Positions 44,148 through 53,735 are shown, numbered from the stretch's first letter. The stretch: 64,000 nt of DNA from an uncultured Prevotella sp. (GCA_902800365.1 CADCEF010000019.1:1-64000), one strand, 5' to 3'. Program-made: numbers and translations. Notes: a model not told the origin generated them from the sequence alone.

Positions 44148-45749
44148 ATGGCAGCAATTGTTTCTGTTATTCCTATTATTCTGCTCTTCGTACTGATGAT
44201 GGGCCTCAAGATGTCCGGATGGAAGAGTGCGTTGATTACTCTTATTGTGACTATTCTGCTTGCAATAATGGCAGCCCCATCAATGGGCATAGTCCCCGAG
44301 AGGTATATCGGTGCCTCCATCTATAGCATCACGTTTTGGTCTATTATTGAGGGTGTTCTTAAGGCATGTTTCCCTATTATACTCATCATCATCTGTGCCA
44401 TCTTCAGCTACAACATTCTGGTTGAGACCAGAGAGATAGACACTATCAAGACGCAGTTCATCCAACTCACCAGCGATAAAGGTCTGCTGGTGCTCTTGCT
44501 CACATGGGGTTTTGGTGGTGTACTCGAAGGAATGGCCGGATTCGGCACTGCCGTCGCCATCCCTGCTGCCATACTTATCGGTCTGGGATTCAAGCCCATG
44601 TTCTCAGCCGTTATCTGTCTGGTTGCCAATACAGTGGCTGTTGGCTTTGGTGCAGTAGGTCTGCCCGCCACAACGCTAGCTAATCAGGTGGCCGATGGCA
44701 CTGCATCACCCGAAATGCTGAGCGAGGTTGCCACGTTCATCATACTCCAGTTGTCGCTGATGTTCTTCATCACCCCATTCCTCATCCTGATGATGACCGA
44801 TCGTACAAAGATCATTAAGAACATCTGCCTGGCCTTGTTTGTGGGTTGTTTCTCAATCATCGTGCAGTTCTGCTGCGCTTATTTCCTTGGCCCCGAAACG
44901 CCAGCCATCCTTGGCTCGGTAGGTGCTATCATTGCGATGCTCATCTATAACAAGCTGTTCATCCGTAAGGAGAAGGAAGAAGACAAAGTGGTTGTTGAAA
45001 AGAAGAAGTTCGGAATGACCAAGACACTGAAGGCCTGGAGTGTTTACGGATTGATTATCTTCTTTATCCTGATTTCAAGTAAGATTGTTCCACCGGTTAA
45101 CGAGCTGCTTAAGTCAACCCTCGTCACCAAGTTCGATATGCCGGTAGTTGGCAATGCCTTCTCATTCGGCTGGCTGAGTAATGCCGGACTCATGATATTC
45201 CTTGGTGCGATGATTGGCGGACTGATTCAGGGACTAAGCTTTGGCAAACTCATGAAGATACTGGCTAAGACAACCATCAACCTGCAGAAGACAGCTCTCA
45301 CCATCTGCTGTCTGGTTGCCTTGGCCATGCTGATGAACAATACTGGTATGACACTTGCCATTGCTACCGGCTTGGTAGCTGTTACCGGTGTGGCCTATCC
45401 GTTCTTCGCGCCACTCATCGGTTCTATCGGTACCTTCGTAACAGGTTCGGCAACATCGGCTAATATCCTGTTCGGAAAACTGCAGGCTGCCGCTGCCGGT
45501 CAGCTTGGTTTGGTAAACGATGCTCAGTTCTTTGGCGTTAACGGTAATGAGACCAACTGGCTTGCTGCCGCTAACTGCGCAGGTTCTGAGGGTGGAAAAC
45601 TGCTGTCGCCACAAAGTATCGCCATCGCTACCGCAGCATGCGAGATGGAGGGGCAGGATGGCGATATTATGCGTAAGACGCTGCCGTTCGCTATCTTCTG
45701 GATTCTGATGAACGGCCTGATGGTATTCTTAGGGCTGCACGTTATTTAG
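44148..45749 (+). CDS. L-lactate permease family transporter (LctP)
   Basis: A 533-residue inner-membrane protein with about 12-13 hydrophobic helices. The LctP family block GFGGVLEGMAGFGTAVAIPAAILIGLGF and the C-terminal GSIGTFVTGSATSANILFGKLQ are diagnostic. It imports lactate or glycolate by proton symport. The FAD/Fe-S D-lactate dehydrogenase-like gene nearby points to lactate use. It overlaps the convergent DUF4380 gene by 8 bp. Confidence 0.93.
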   Translation: MAAIVSVIPIILLFVLMMGLKMSGWKSALITLIVTILLAIMAAPSMGIVPERYIGASIYSITFWSIIEGVLKACFPIILIIICAIFSYNILVETREIDTIKTQFIQLTSDKGLLVLLLTWGFGGVLEGMAGFGTAVAIPAAILIGLGFKPMFSAVICLVANTVAVGFGAVGLPATTLANQVADGTASPEMLSEVATFIILQLSLMFFITPFLILMMTDRTKIIKNICLALFVGCFSIIVQFCCAYFLGPETPAILGSVGAIIAMLIYNKLFIRKEKEEDKVVVEKKKFGMTKTLKAWSVYGLIIFFILISSKIVPPVNELLKSTLVTKFDMPVVGNAFSFGWLSNAGLMIFLGAMIGGLIQGLSFGKLMKILAKTTINLQKTALTICCLVALAMLMNNTGMTLAIATGLVAVTGVAYPFFAPLIGSIGTFVTGSATSANILFGKLQAAAAGQLGLVNDAQFFGVNGNETNWLAAANCAGSEGGKLLSPQSIAIATAACEMEGQDGDIMRKTLPFAIFWILMNGLMVFLGLHVI

Positions 45750-46542
45750 CCTTCGTAAGATACCAGCGTACTGTCCAATCAAGAGACTTACCGGGAGCCA
45801 GGGTTGTGTATGCACCTTGGCTCTCGATTTCTATATAGGTCTTACCACGGTTCACGTATACTTGTATCTCGGCCTCACCAGGTGCAGGCTGATCAGAGGT
45901 CAGGTCGGCAAACTTTTTGGTCAGCACCAGTCCGTTGTTCTCGTAGCTCAGCCATCCCTTGCCGTCGGCGTTCACCTTGCGGTTCTGGGGTGCCTCGTCG
46001 GCCTCATAACAGGCAATGCCGTTCTTTGCCTTAAATGTCATAAGCCCAGCAGGCCAGATGCTTTCTACGGGTGCATCGAATGATATCACACCGGCATTAG
46101 GCACACGGGTAATCTCCCAAGGAGCAACCTTGCGTTCCTCCCCACTCTCGTTAATAATTGAATATGTTATGACTATAGCACCATCCTTTGTATCTGTACT
46201 AAAGTCCTTTCGAATACGGTATTTAAGTTTCTCTGATACCTCACCAGTCATAATCAGGTGTCCGTCTTTCTCTTCTACCTTATACACCCCCTTGTCAATC
46301 TCAGGTACAGGCGGCCAGTTCCACTCCTTCTGAGGACTGGTCCAGAAGGTGCTGCCGAATGATTCCGGCCATCGCGACTGGTTAATCACTTCCTGGTCCT
46401 GATACTTGAGCGACAAAATTTTGGCGCCCTTTTCGGGGTTGATAGTCATTGTAACATCACCCACCTTAATCTCCTTGTTCTGAGCCATAACAGCCGATGA
46501 AAACAGCATGGCTACAGCCGATAATAAAATAGTTTTTCTCAT
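45742..46542 (-). CDS. DUF4380 domain protein, exported
   Basis: A 266-residue protein with signal peptide MRKTILLSAVAMLFSSAVMA. The rest has the galactose-mutarotase-like beta-sandwich pattern of DUF4380, with GAKILSLKYQDQEVIN, the FWTSPQKEWNWPPVPEID block and a C-terminal GKSLDWTVRWYL. A carbohydrate-binding or epimerase-like role is possible but unproven. A leader hairpin precedes it. It converges with the lactate permease with an 8-bp overlap. Confidence 0.8.
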   Translation of the reverse strand: MRKTILLSAVAMLFSSAVMAQNKEIKVGDVTMTINPEKGAKILSLKYQDQEVINQSRWPESFGSTFWTSPQKEWNWPPVPEIDKGVYKVEEKDGHLIMTGEVSEKLKYRIRKDFSTDTKDGAIVITYSIINESGEERKVAPWEITRVPNAGVISFDAPVESIWPAGLMTFKAKNGIACYEADEAPQNRKVNADGKGWLSYENNGLVLTKKFADLTSDQPAPGEAEIQVYVNRGKTYIEIESQGAYTTLAPGKSLDWTVRWYLTKAK

Positions 46543-46554
46543 ACAGTTGATAAT

Positions 46555-46575
46555 TCTAACATTTTTGATGTTAGA
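46555..46575 (-). other. hairpin upstream of the DUF4380 gene
   Basis: Perfect 8-bp inverted repeat TCTAACAT/ATGTTAGA with a five-base loop, 13 bp before the ATG and without a T-run; it could end the upstream MFS transcript weakly or shape the leader. Confidence 0.5.
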
Positions 46576-46623
46576 CGTATGAACCAGCCGAAAGTTAAGC
46601 CGGTTTATAGTTCGTTAACGTAT

Positions 46624-47808
46624 TTATCTTACTGTTGGGTTAAGATTTCGCGAAAGGAAGAACTGCTTGGTAGCCGTAAAGAACATGATGACACCCGTAG
46701 CATTAACCACCACTACCGTCCAGAAAGCAGCCCCATAGCCAGCCAGTTCCGACACGACACCACCAAGAAGTATACCCAGTCCCATACCGATATCCCACGA
46801 AATCAGTATTGTAGAATTGGCTGTACCTCTCTGGTTGTTCTCTGCCACGTTTATCGTCATATTCTGGAAGGCCGGCCACATATGTCCATTACCCAGTCCT
46901 ATCAGCAGTGCCGAACCATAATATCCTATCGGATTAGGCATCGCAATAAACAGCGTGTATCCTATTAGCGATATCACCATACCCTCGCCTGCATTGTGTG
47001 TTAGTCTGCCCTGGCGGAGTGCCTTTCCGCCCTGCAATCGGCTTAATATCAAACCTATCGAACAAAGCATGAAATAGGTGCCTGTACCACCGGTGATACC
47101 CATAACCTCCTTACCATATATGGCAAGATAGTTACTAAGCACGCCAAAGCTAAAGCCGAAAGTAACCATATTCACGCCCAATAGCCATCCCTTCATCAGA
47201 AAGAAACGGTCGAGCGACAGTTTCGACTTGTTCTTAACTATATCCTTTGATTTAAGGTCTACAGTAGAATCTACTATCCATCCGCAGCAGGCCACAACAA
47301 GCGCTATCCAGAACAGTAGTTCGAAACTCTGCGAATACTTATAAACAAATATTCCCACAGTTGGTGCTATAGCCATTGCAAGGTTGTTGCTAAGTCCGTA
47401 ATAGCCAATACCCTCTGTTCGCCTGCTTGAAGGAAGCACATCGATGGCCACCGTAGAGTTTGCAACGGTCAGCATACCGAATGGTCCTCCGTGCAGTGTG
47501 CGCACCAGCATAAATAATAATAAGGTAGATGCAGCCAGATATCCGGCAAAGAATAATGCAAAAGCCGAGAAGCTTACCATCAACACCATTTTTCGTGGAA
47601 ACGAGTCTACCACATATCCACTGAACGGACGGAATAGAAGAGCCGTAATGGTATAGCCCGACAACACCAGTCCTATCACATCCTTAGTAGCTCCAAAATG
47701 CTCACTAAGGTATAATGGTAATAACGGTGTAAGTACGTAAAAGGCGAAAAACAGCGTAAAATTCGCCACCATCACCTTACAGTAGTTCTTATTCCAGAGT
47801 TTCTCCAA
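46624..47808 (-). CDS. MFS transporter
   Basis: A 394-residue major-facilitator protein with about 12 hydrophobic helices. The first half contains GFxxRPxxGxxxD-like RPFSGYVVDSFPRKM between helices 2 and 3, typical of drug:proton antiporters and other small-solute MFS carriers. The substrate cannot be read. Five bases separate it from the upstream type II pantothenate kinase gene, suggesting co-transcription; a role in pantothenate or cofactor transport would be speculation. Confidence 0.85.
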   Translation of the reverse strand: MEKLWNKNYCKVMVANFTLFFAFYVLTPLLPLYLSEHFGATKDVIGLVLSGYTITALLFRPFSGYVVDSFPRKMVLMVSFSAFALFFAGYLAASTLLLFMLVRTLHGGPFGMLTVANSTVAIDVLPSSRRTEGIGYYGLSNNLAMAIAPTVGIFVYKYSQSFELLFWIALVVACCGWIVDSTVDLKSKDIVKNKSKLSLDRFFLMKGWLLGVNMVTFGFSFGVLSNYLAIYGKEVMGITGGTGTYFMLCSIGLILSRLQGGKALRQGRLTHNAGEGMVISLIGYTLFIAMPNPIGYYGSALLIGLGNGHMWPAFQNMTINVAENNQRGTANSTILISWDIGMGLGILLGGVVSELAGYGAAFWTVVVVNATGVIMFFTATKQFFLSRNLNPTVR

Positions 47809-47813
47809 TATTA

Positions 47814-48641
47814 TTATTTCTTGTTTATAGTATAATCGAGTGCTGCTCCAATAGCAGTGCAGTACTGCGAGTATTTTGGAATATGGAATCGTATCTTATA
47901 AAGCGACTCCAATGCGGGGAACACTTCCTTGCACTGTGGCAGCAACGACAGATTACCAATAAGCACAAAGTCGCGTATGTCACTTCCCAGCGATGCCAGC
48001 CATGCAGCCGAACCTATTGACTGCAGCACCATGTGTATCAGTCCTGCTGCTATATCCTCTTTCGAAGCATCGCTCTGGGCATTGGCAAAGTTCGAAGCAG
48101 TGGTATCCATCGTAAGTCCAGGAACGGGTATCGCACTGATGTCTCCGATTGTTAGGTCTATATTTCGTATGTTTCCATGCTTAGCCATAGTTGCCACCTG
48201 CTTTATATCGCTTGTGTTCAGCATTATGCGGGCCAAGCCAGCCAGCGTACCTCCACCAACACCTATACCACCGATATGGCGCATATCGTTACCATCGCAC
48301 TTCACAAACGATGTACCTGTTCCCATCGATACCACAATCGTATGGTCGAGCTTCGATTCGAAACGAGCACCAAGTCCGTCGGCCATAAACTCCTGACTCT
48401 TTGCCGTTGGCAGTCCATAGATTGGCTGATCGATATACGCAGCACCTACACCGGTAAGCATCACCTGCTCAACATCCTTCAGGTCGATGTCGTTGTCGTG
48501 CAGATACTTTCCGAACGCTCCAAAGAGCGATGTAATAGGATCGGCAGCAGTAATACTGATAGGTGCCGACACCTTACCATTCTTGATTCCTACGATTTTT
48601 GTGGTTGAGATACCCACATCGATACCAATTACTATACCCAT
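47814..48641 (-). CDS. coaW: type II pantothenate kinase
   Basis: A 275-residue ASKHA-fold kinase that phosphorylates pantothenate, the first step to coenzyme A. The phosphate-1 motif is GIDVGISTTKIVGI, followed by SMGTGTSFV (phosphate 2) and GIGVGGGTLAGLA. This is the staphylococcal/eukaryotic-like class, distinct from CoaA and CoaX. First gene of a pair with the MFS transporter. Confidence 0.88.
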   Translation of the reverse strand: MGIVIGIDVGISTTKIVGIKNGKVSAPISITAADPITSLFGAFGKYLHDNDIDLKDVEQVMLTGVGAAYIDQPIYGLPTAKSQEFMADGLGARFESKLDHTIVVSMGTGTSFVKCDGNDMRHIGGIGVGGGTLAGLARIMLNTSDIKQVATMAKHGNIRNIDLTIGDISAIPVPGLTMDTTASNFANAQSDASKEDIAAGLIHMVLQSIGSAAWLASLGSDIRDFVLIGNLSLLPQCKEVFPALESLYKIRFHIPKYSQYCTAIGAALDYTINKK

Positions 48642-48679
48642 GCTACATTAAACATTAAACATTATAATGTACAAATACG

Positions 48680-48711
48680 AAAAAACCCGGCTGCATTACT
48701 GCAAGACCGGG
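48680..48711 (-). terminator. terminator of tRNA-Phe
   Basis: Minus strand: CCCGG and CCGGG enclose TGCA-GTAA-TGCA, followed by T6. It begins about 17 bp after the tRNA 3' end. Confidence 0.8.
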
Positions 48712-48727
48712 CTAATGAAAGGAGGAG

Positions 48728-48800
48728 TGGTACCTCCAGGAATCGAACCGGGGACACACGGATTTTCAGTCCGATGCTCTACCAACTGAGCTAAGGCACC
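48728..48800 (-). tRNA. tRNA-Phe (anticodon GAA)
   Basis: Acceptor stem GGTGCCT/AGGTACC (one G-T pair), D-arm AGCTCAGTTGGTAGAGC, anticodon loop CTGAAAA with anticodon GAA, T-arm GGTTCGATTCC. CCA is not encoded. Confidence 0.95.
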
Positions 48801-48847
48801 AACATTTCAATTCGTTTTGCAAACATCCTTTCGTTGTTTTGCGGGTG

Positions 48848-48879
48848 CAAAGGTACGACTAAAAATCGAGCCCGCCAAA
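48848..48879 (-). promoter_or_regulatory. promoter of tRNA-Phe
   Basis: Minus strand TTTG (48879-48876), 20 bp spacer, TAccTTTG (48855-48848). TTTGGCGGGCT and GTACCTTTGCACCCGC closely match the tRNA-Cys/Pro promoter. Confidence 0.8.
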
Positions 48880-48909
48880 CTTTTAAACACCTTTTAACAC
48901 TTTATTTTG

Positions 48910-49974
48910 TTAAGAAAGTGGGTTCCAACCTTGGGCTTTTAACGTAAACTCCTGATTATCACGACTTACGAGCACCTGACCGAATTTTGCATCAGTAATA
49001 TGACCGATAAGCTTAATTCCTTCAATCTGCTCAATCTTCTCATGATCGCCTATTGGAACAGTGAACAGAAGTTCGTAGTCCTCGCCGCCATTCAGCGCAC
49101 AAGTAGTAACGTTCATATTCATTTCTTCGGCCATTACTGCAGTCTGATAATCGATAGGGATGTTCTTTTCGTATATGCGACAGCCCACCCCACTCTGCTT
49201 GCAGATATGCATCAGCTCCGACGACAGGCCGTCGCTGATGTCCATCATAGCTGTTGGACGAATACCTGCCTCGCGCAACTTCTTAATGATATCGCCACGA
49301 GCCTCTGTCTGCAACTGGCGCTGCAACAGATACTCCTTACCGCTGAAGTCGGGCTGGAAGTGCGCCAGCTCCTCAAGAGCGCGCTTATCGTTTTTCTTTT
49401 TTGCCTCTTCTACCTGCTGGTAGTACACGCTTTTCTCGCGCTCCAGCAGCTGCAGTCCCATATACGCAGCACCTAAGTCACCGCTAACGCAGATAAGGTC
49501 GGTGTCTTTTGCGCCATTGCGATATACAATATCCTCTTTAGCAGCCTCGCCTATACAGGTGATGCTGATGGCCATACCAGTATACGATGACGTGGTGTCG
49601 CCACCGATAACGTCAACACCCCACTTATCGCAGGCCAGTTTAAGGCCGCTATAGAACTCCTCAATATCCTCTACCGAGAATCGTTTGCTTATAGCCAACG
49701 ATACTGTAATCTGTCGTGGTGTGCCGTTCATGGCAAAAACATCGCTGATGTTTACCATAGCCGACTTATATCCCAGGTGCTTCAGGTCTATATAAGTAAG
49801 GTCAAAATGCACGCCTTCCATCAGCATGTCGGTAGTAACCAGCACCTCTTTATCGGGGTAGCTAAGTATGGCGCAATCGTCGCCAACACCTTTTTTGGTG
49901 CTGTCGTTCTTTATCTCTATGTCTTTTGTCAGTCTGTCTATCAGACCAAATTCTCCTAATTTTGCTATTTCCAT
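48910..49974 (-). CDS. thiL: thiamine-monophosphate kinase
   Basis: A 354-residue PurM-like ATPase converting thiamine monophosphate to the pyrophosphate. Motifs: GVGDDCAIL, TTDMLMEGVHFDLTY, VNISDVFAMNG, VIGGDTTSS and MMDISDGLSSEL. Cytoplasmic. The start overlaps the purine nucleoside phosphorylase gene by 10 nt. It is the last gene of the sppA-lpxK-punA-thiL run. No thiamine riboswitch is seen in front of the operon. Confidence 0.94.
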   Translation of the reverse strand: MEIAKLGEFGLIDRLTKDIEIKNDSTKKGVGDDCAILSYPDKEVLVTTDMLMEGVHFDLTYIDLKHLGYKSAMVNISDVFAMNGTPRQITVSLAISKRFSVEDIEEFYSGLKLACDKWGVDVIGGDTTSSYTGMAISITCIGEAAKEDIVYRNGAKDTDLICVSGDLGAAYMGLQLLEREKSVYYQQVEEAKKKNDKRALEELAHFQPDFSGKEYLLQRQLQTEARGDIIKKLREAGIRPTAMMDISDGLSSELMHICKQSGVGCRIYEKNIPIDYQTAVMAEEMNMNVTTCALNGGEDYELLFTVPIGDHEKIEQIEGIKLIGHITDAKFGQVLVSRDNQEFTLKAQGWNPLS

Positions 49975-50837
49975 CCTTCTGTTGGGTGATCAGTGTTAAA
50001 TTGTTCTTTGTTATGTGCCTTTATGCTCTCCGATCTTACAATCATCTCGCGCATAATAGCAGTCATCAGTGGCTGAGCCATGTTAGCAGCCTCCTGTACT
50101 TCCTCGTGACTTACTTCTACTGGCACATCGAATCCGCCAAGATCGGTAATTACCGACACGCCGAATGTCTTTATGCCACAATGGTGTGCTACGATAACCT
50201 CAGGCACTGTCGACATACCTACAGCGTCGCCACCAAGTATACGATACATCTTATACTCTGCAGGAGTCTCGAATGTTGGTCCCTGTACACCCACATACAC
50301 ACCATGCTTAACATTAATGCCCTTCTCCTTTGCAATGGCATCGGCCTCAGCTATCAGGTTGTGGTCGTAAGTCTCGTGCATATCAGGGAATCTCGGACCT
50401 GTAGGGAAGTTCTTTCCGCGCAACGGATGCTCGGGGAAGAAATTAATATGATCGGTAATAATCATCAGGTCGCCAATCTTGAAATCTGGATTCATACCTC
50501 CTGCAGCATTCGATACGAACAGAGTCTCGATGCCCAGCTCGTACATCACACGTACAGGGAAGGTAACATCCTTCATCGAGTAGCCCTCGTAGAAGTGGAA
50601 ACGGCCCTGCATAGCCATAATGTCTACGCCACCCAGCTTACCGAAGATAAGTTTACCTGAGTGTCCCTCAACGGTCGACACAGGGAAATTGGGTATATCC
50701 TTATATGGAAACTCGAGTCTATCGGTTATTTCAGAAGCTAATTGTCCTAGTCCTGTTCCCAGTACTATTGCTGTTTTGGGGCTTGTGGTCATCCTTTCTT
50801 TTAGCCAGGATGCTGTTTCTTGAATTTTTGTATACAT
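49965..50837 (-). CDS. punA: purine-nucleoside phosphorylase
   Basis: A 290-residue class II (trimeric, guanosine/inosine) purine nucleoside phosphorylase. Motifs: ILGTGLGQLASEI for phosphate binding, VEGHSGKLIFG, MQGRFHFYEGYSM, SNAAGGMNP and GMSTVPEVIVAHH. The conserved N-terminus MYTKIQETASWLKERM supports the ATG at 50837, although this lies 107 nt inside lpxK. Cytoplasmic salvage enzyme. Confidence 0.93.
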   Translation of the reverse strand: MYTKIQETASWLKERMTTSPKTAIVLGTGLGQLASEITDRLEFPYKDIPNFPVSTVEGHSGKLIFGKLGGVDIMAMQGRFHFYEGYSMKDVTFPVRVMYELGIETLFVSNAAGGMNPDFKIGDLMIITDHINFFPEHPLRGKNFPTGPRFPDMHETYDHNLIAEADAIAKEKGINVKHGVYVGVQGPTFETPAEYKMYRILGGDAVGMSTVPEVIVAHHCGIKTFGVSVITDLGGFDVPVEVSHEEVQEAANMAQPLMTAIMREMIVRSESIKAHNKEQFNTDHPTEGWK

Positions 50838-51894
50838 AGCCTAAAATTTTATTGTTGAATTCTTCCTCTTGATTTTGCATTATAACTATTCGCATTGGCA
50901 GCACATACAGGCTGTTTTTCACTTCGTCGCTCAGCCCCTCGGCTACAGTCAGTCGTGTAGCATCCTTCTCAGTAGTTAGTATTACCTTGGGCTCTGCCAT
51001 CGATGCAAATGTCTTGTTTATATTTGCCACATCCTTCTTGCTGAAGTTATGATGATCGCCAAACGTAAGCGGGGTTATCTGCGATTCCAGCTCCTGCAGA
51101 TCGTGCATCAATTGCTCGGGCGATGCAATGCCTGTAAGCAGCATGATATTCTTTCCGCTAAGATTTCCGTCAAAGACCTTACCTGTGAAAACTCCCTTAG
51201 GAGAATCATAATCGTGCGACGAGAAGAAAAGCTGCTGATAAGGATATAATTTCATCGCCTTGGTTATTACACGGAACTCCATCGGCTTTAGGTCCTTTGG
51301 ACACTTTGTAACAATCACTATGTCGGCTCTGTCCTTAGCCCTGATAGGCTCGCGCAGGCGACCTGCAGGCAGCAGACGGTCATAAATCAGCAATCTGTGA
51401 TAGTCAACCAACAGTATATTAATGCCAGGCTTTACATATCGATGCTGGAATGCGTCGTCAAGCAGTATAACATCTATATCCAGCCCGTTTCCATCTTCCG
51501 TAAGTTTCTCAATACCACGGGTGCGTTTCTTGTCAACAGCCACCGTTATATCAGGGAATTTCTGCTTTATCTGATATGGCTCATCACCAATCATGCGCAT
51601 TGGGGTATCCTTATCCGAGAGGATATAGCCACTACTCTTACGTTTATATCCGCGACTTAATACTGCCACATTCATCTTTTCCTTCAGCAGTCGGATAAGG
51701 TATTCCACATGTGGAGTCTTACCCGTTCCACCTACGGTGATGTTACCTACCGATATCACAGGAGTATTAAAGGAGCGGCTCTTCAAGACTCCCATCTCGA
51801 AGAGCAGATTCCTCAAACCAACCCCCAAGCCGTAGAACCAGCTCAGCGGCAGCAGATTTTTGTTTATCGTTATAAAGTCGCCTTCTACTCTCAC
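50731..51894 (-). CDS. lpxK: tetraacyldisaccharide 4'-kinase LpxK
   Basis: A 387-residue membrane-associated kinase that adds the 4'-phosphate to the lipid A precursor. P-loop VGNITVGGTGKTPH (~47-60), then LSRGYKRKSSGY, GDEPYQI and DDAFQHRYVKP. The tail GYVYKNSRNSILAKRKDD continues the family C-terminus, but the last ~35 codons run over the start of punA. Twelve bases after sppA. Confidence 0.92.
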   Translation of the reverse strand: MRVEGDFITINKNLLPLSWFYGLGVGLRNLLFEMGVLKSRSFNTPVISVGNITVGGTGKTPHVEYLIRLLKEKMNVAVLSRGYKRKSSGYILSDKDTPMRMIGDEPYQIKQKFPDITVAVDKKRTRGIEKLTEDGNGLDIDVILLDDAFQHRYVKPGINILLVDYHRLLIYDRLLPAGRLREPIRAKDRADIVIVTKCPKDLKPMEFRVITKAMKLYPYQQLFFSSHDYDSPKGVFTGKVFDGNLSGKNIMLLTGIASPEQLMHDLQELESQITPLTFGDHHNFSKKDVANINKTFASMAEPKVILTTEKDATRLTVAEGLSDEVKNSLYVLPMRIVIMQNQEEEFNNKILGYVYKNSRNSILAKRKDDHKPQNSNSTGNRTRTISF

Positions 51895-51906
51895 TTTATC
51901 ACCTCA

Positions 51907-53703
51907 TTACTTCACACGGATATCATCAAGCATACGAGCCTGAACACGACTATTGTTCTTTATGTCGTTACGTATCTCAAGCAGTGGCAAGTATGCATCA
52001 CCAAGCAGCTCACGCAACTCTGCATCAAGGAACGAGCCCTTATTGTCTTTCGACAGCAGGTTGTCAAGCCAGTTAACCTCACCAGGATACTTGGCTGTAT
52101 GATACTCATCAAGCTTTGCCAGTTCGGCAGCCTTCTTCACAGCGTCGTCCAGACTTCCCAGTTTGTCAACCAGTTTAATCTTGATAGCATCGGTAGCCAG
52201 CCATACGCGGCCCTGAGCAATCTCATGAACCTGCTCGGGCTTCATACCGCGACCTTCAGACACTATATTCAGGAAGCTCTGATATCCACGGTTGATATGG
52301 GTCTGAAGCTGTGCCATGATATCCTCAGTGTCCTTACCCATAATAAGCTCTGTCTCATATCCGGCAAACTTGTTAGTCTTCACACCATCGAAGGTAACGC
52401 CCAACTTATCGGTAACAAGTCCGCTGAAGTTTGGAATCAGTCCGAAGATACCTATACTACCTGTGATAGTAGTAGGCTCGGCAAAGATATAGTTGGCAGG
52501 CGAGCTGATCCAGTAGCCACCCGATGCAGCTGCACCACCCATAGATACTACTACAGGCTTCTTAGCCTTAACCAGTTTGAGAGCATGGCGAATCTGCTCT
52601 GATGCCACTGCGCTGCCACCGCCCGAGTTAACACGGAACACAACAGCCTTCACATCGTCGTCATCAGCCAGTTTTCGCAGGTCCTCAGCAGTAGTCTTAC
52701 CTACGATGCTGTGTCCGCCACCGTTAAGCATGTTCATAGCCTCACTGTCAACAATGCTTCCGTATGCATAGTAGATGGCAATTTTCTCGCCCTTCTCCTT
52801 TTTCTTCGACTTAACGTTCAGCATGTCAGCCAGTGTAAGCTGCTCTATATCGTCATCTTTATCCAGCTTCAGACGCTGCTTAATCTCATCCTTTATCTGC
52901 TCTGGGAACAGGATCTTATCTACCAGTTTTGCCTTTACATAGTCCTCACAGGCAGTAAATGCCAGCAGGCTGTCGTTAACAAGCTGGTTCAAATCTGCAG
53001 CCTTAATCTTTCTACCTTCGGCCATCTCCTTAAGCCAGTAGTCCCATATACCATTCAGGTAAGCCTCACGCTGTTCGCGGTCGTACTCACTCATACCTGT
53101 CAGGGTGTTGCTCTCTACGTAGCTCTTATATTTTCCAACCTTGGCTACCATATACTTAACGCCAAGCTTGTCATATAGTCCTTTATAATACTCTCCCTTA
53201 CCGCCAAGGCCACGCAGGTCTATTGTACCCTCGCCGTTCAAATAAATCTTATCGGCAACGGTAGCTACATAATAGCTGGCCTGTCCATAGTCGCTGGCAT
53301 AGCTCACAATCCACTTTCCGCTCTTCTTGAAGTCCTTCAGAGCGTCGCGCAACTGCTGTGCTGAGGCAGGGCTGTCGAAGCCTGCGCTTCCGCCTTCAAT
53401 ATATATTCCCTTAATATTCTCTTCGTCCTTAGCCTTACGGATGCTGGCAATAAGATCATCCAGTCCCATAGAGCCCGAATCGCCCATTCCCAGCAGGTCG
53501 TCGAATGGTGTTCCTGCCTCTGAACGCTCGTTGATTGATCCATTTAGTTTAAGTACAAATACTGAGTTTTCCTTCACCTTAGTAGGAGCCGAATCGCTGG
53601 CCACCATACCAACCAGAGAGATGACAAAGAACAGTGTCATCACCAAACCCAGAATTACAATACCACATATAGTGGCAAGTGTCATTTTCAGAAATTGCTT
53701 CAT
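51907..53703 (-). CDS. sppA: signal peptide peptidase SppA, 67K type
   Basis: A 598-residue inner-membrane serine protease that digests cleaved signal peptides. One N-terminal membrane segment (~7-33), then two tandem S49 domains. The Ser/Lys dyad is visible as S394 in GGAAASGGYW and K152 in VADKIYL, matching the two-domain E. coli enzyme. An upstream in-frame ATG at 53766 is beyond the promoter; the ATG at 53703 is the start. First gene of a four-gene operon. Confidence 0.93.
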   Translation of the reverse strand: MKQFLKMTLATICGIVILGLVMTLFFVISLVGMVASDSAPTKVKENSVFVLKLNGSINERSEAGTPFDDLLGMGDSGSMGLDDLIASIRKAKDEENIKGIYIEGGSAGFDSPASAQQLRDALKDFKKSGKWIVSYASDYGQASYYVATVADKIYLNGEGTIDLRGLGGKGEYYKGLYDKLGVKYMVAKVGKYKSYVESNTLTGMSEYDREQREAYLNGIWDYWLKEMAEGRKIKAADLNQLVNDSLLAFTACEDYVKAKLVDKILFPEQIKDEIKQRLKLDKDDDIEQLTLADMLNVKSKKKEKGEKIAIYYAYGSIVDSEAMNMLNGGGHSIVGKTTAEDLRKLADDDDVKAVVFRVNSGGGSAVASEQIRHALKLVKAKKPVVVSMGGAAASGGYWISSPANYIFAEPTTITGSIGIFGLIPNFSGLVTDKLGVTFDGVKTNKFAGYETELIMGKDTEDIMAQLQTHINRGYQSFLNIVSEGRGMKPEQVHEIAQGRVWLATDAIKIKLVDKLGSLDDAVKKAAELAKLDEYHTAKYPGEVNWLDNLLSKDNKGSFLDAELRELLGDAYLPLLEIRNDIKNNSRVQARMLDDIRVK

Positions 53704-53735
53704 AAAAAGTCTTTTATTGGTTACGTAACAGTTTG

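Noticed and set aside
35521..45749. Horizontally acquired island
   Set aside because: Base composition, codon use and promoter style match the rest of the window; no integrase, tRNA-linked repeat or insertion sequence is present.
48641..48910. TPP riboswitch linked to thiL
   Set aside because: thiL is the last gene of an sppA-led operon; no TPP-aptamer CTGAGA/ACCTGA pair is seen in the operon leader or around the gene.
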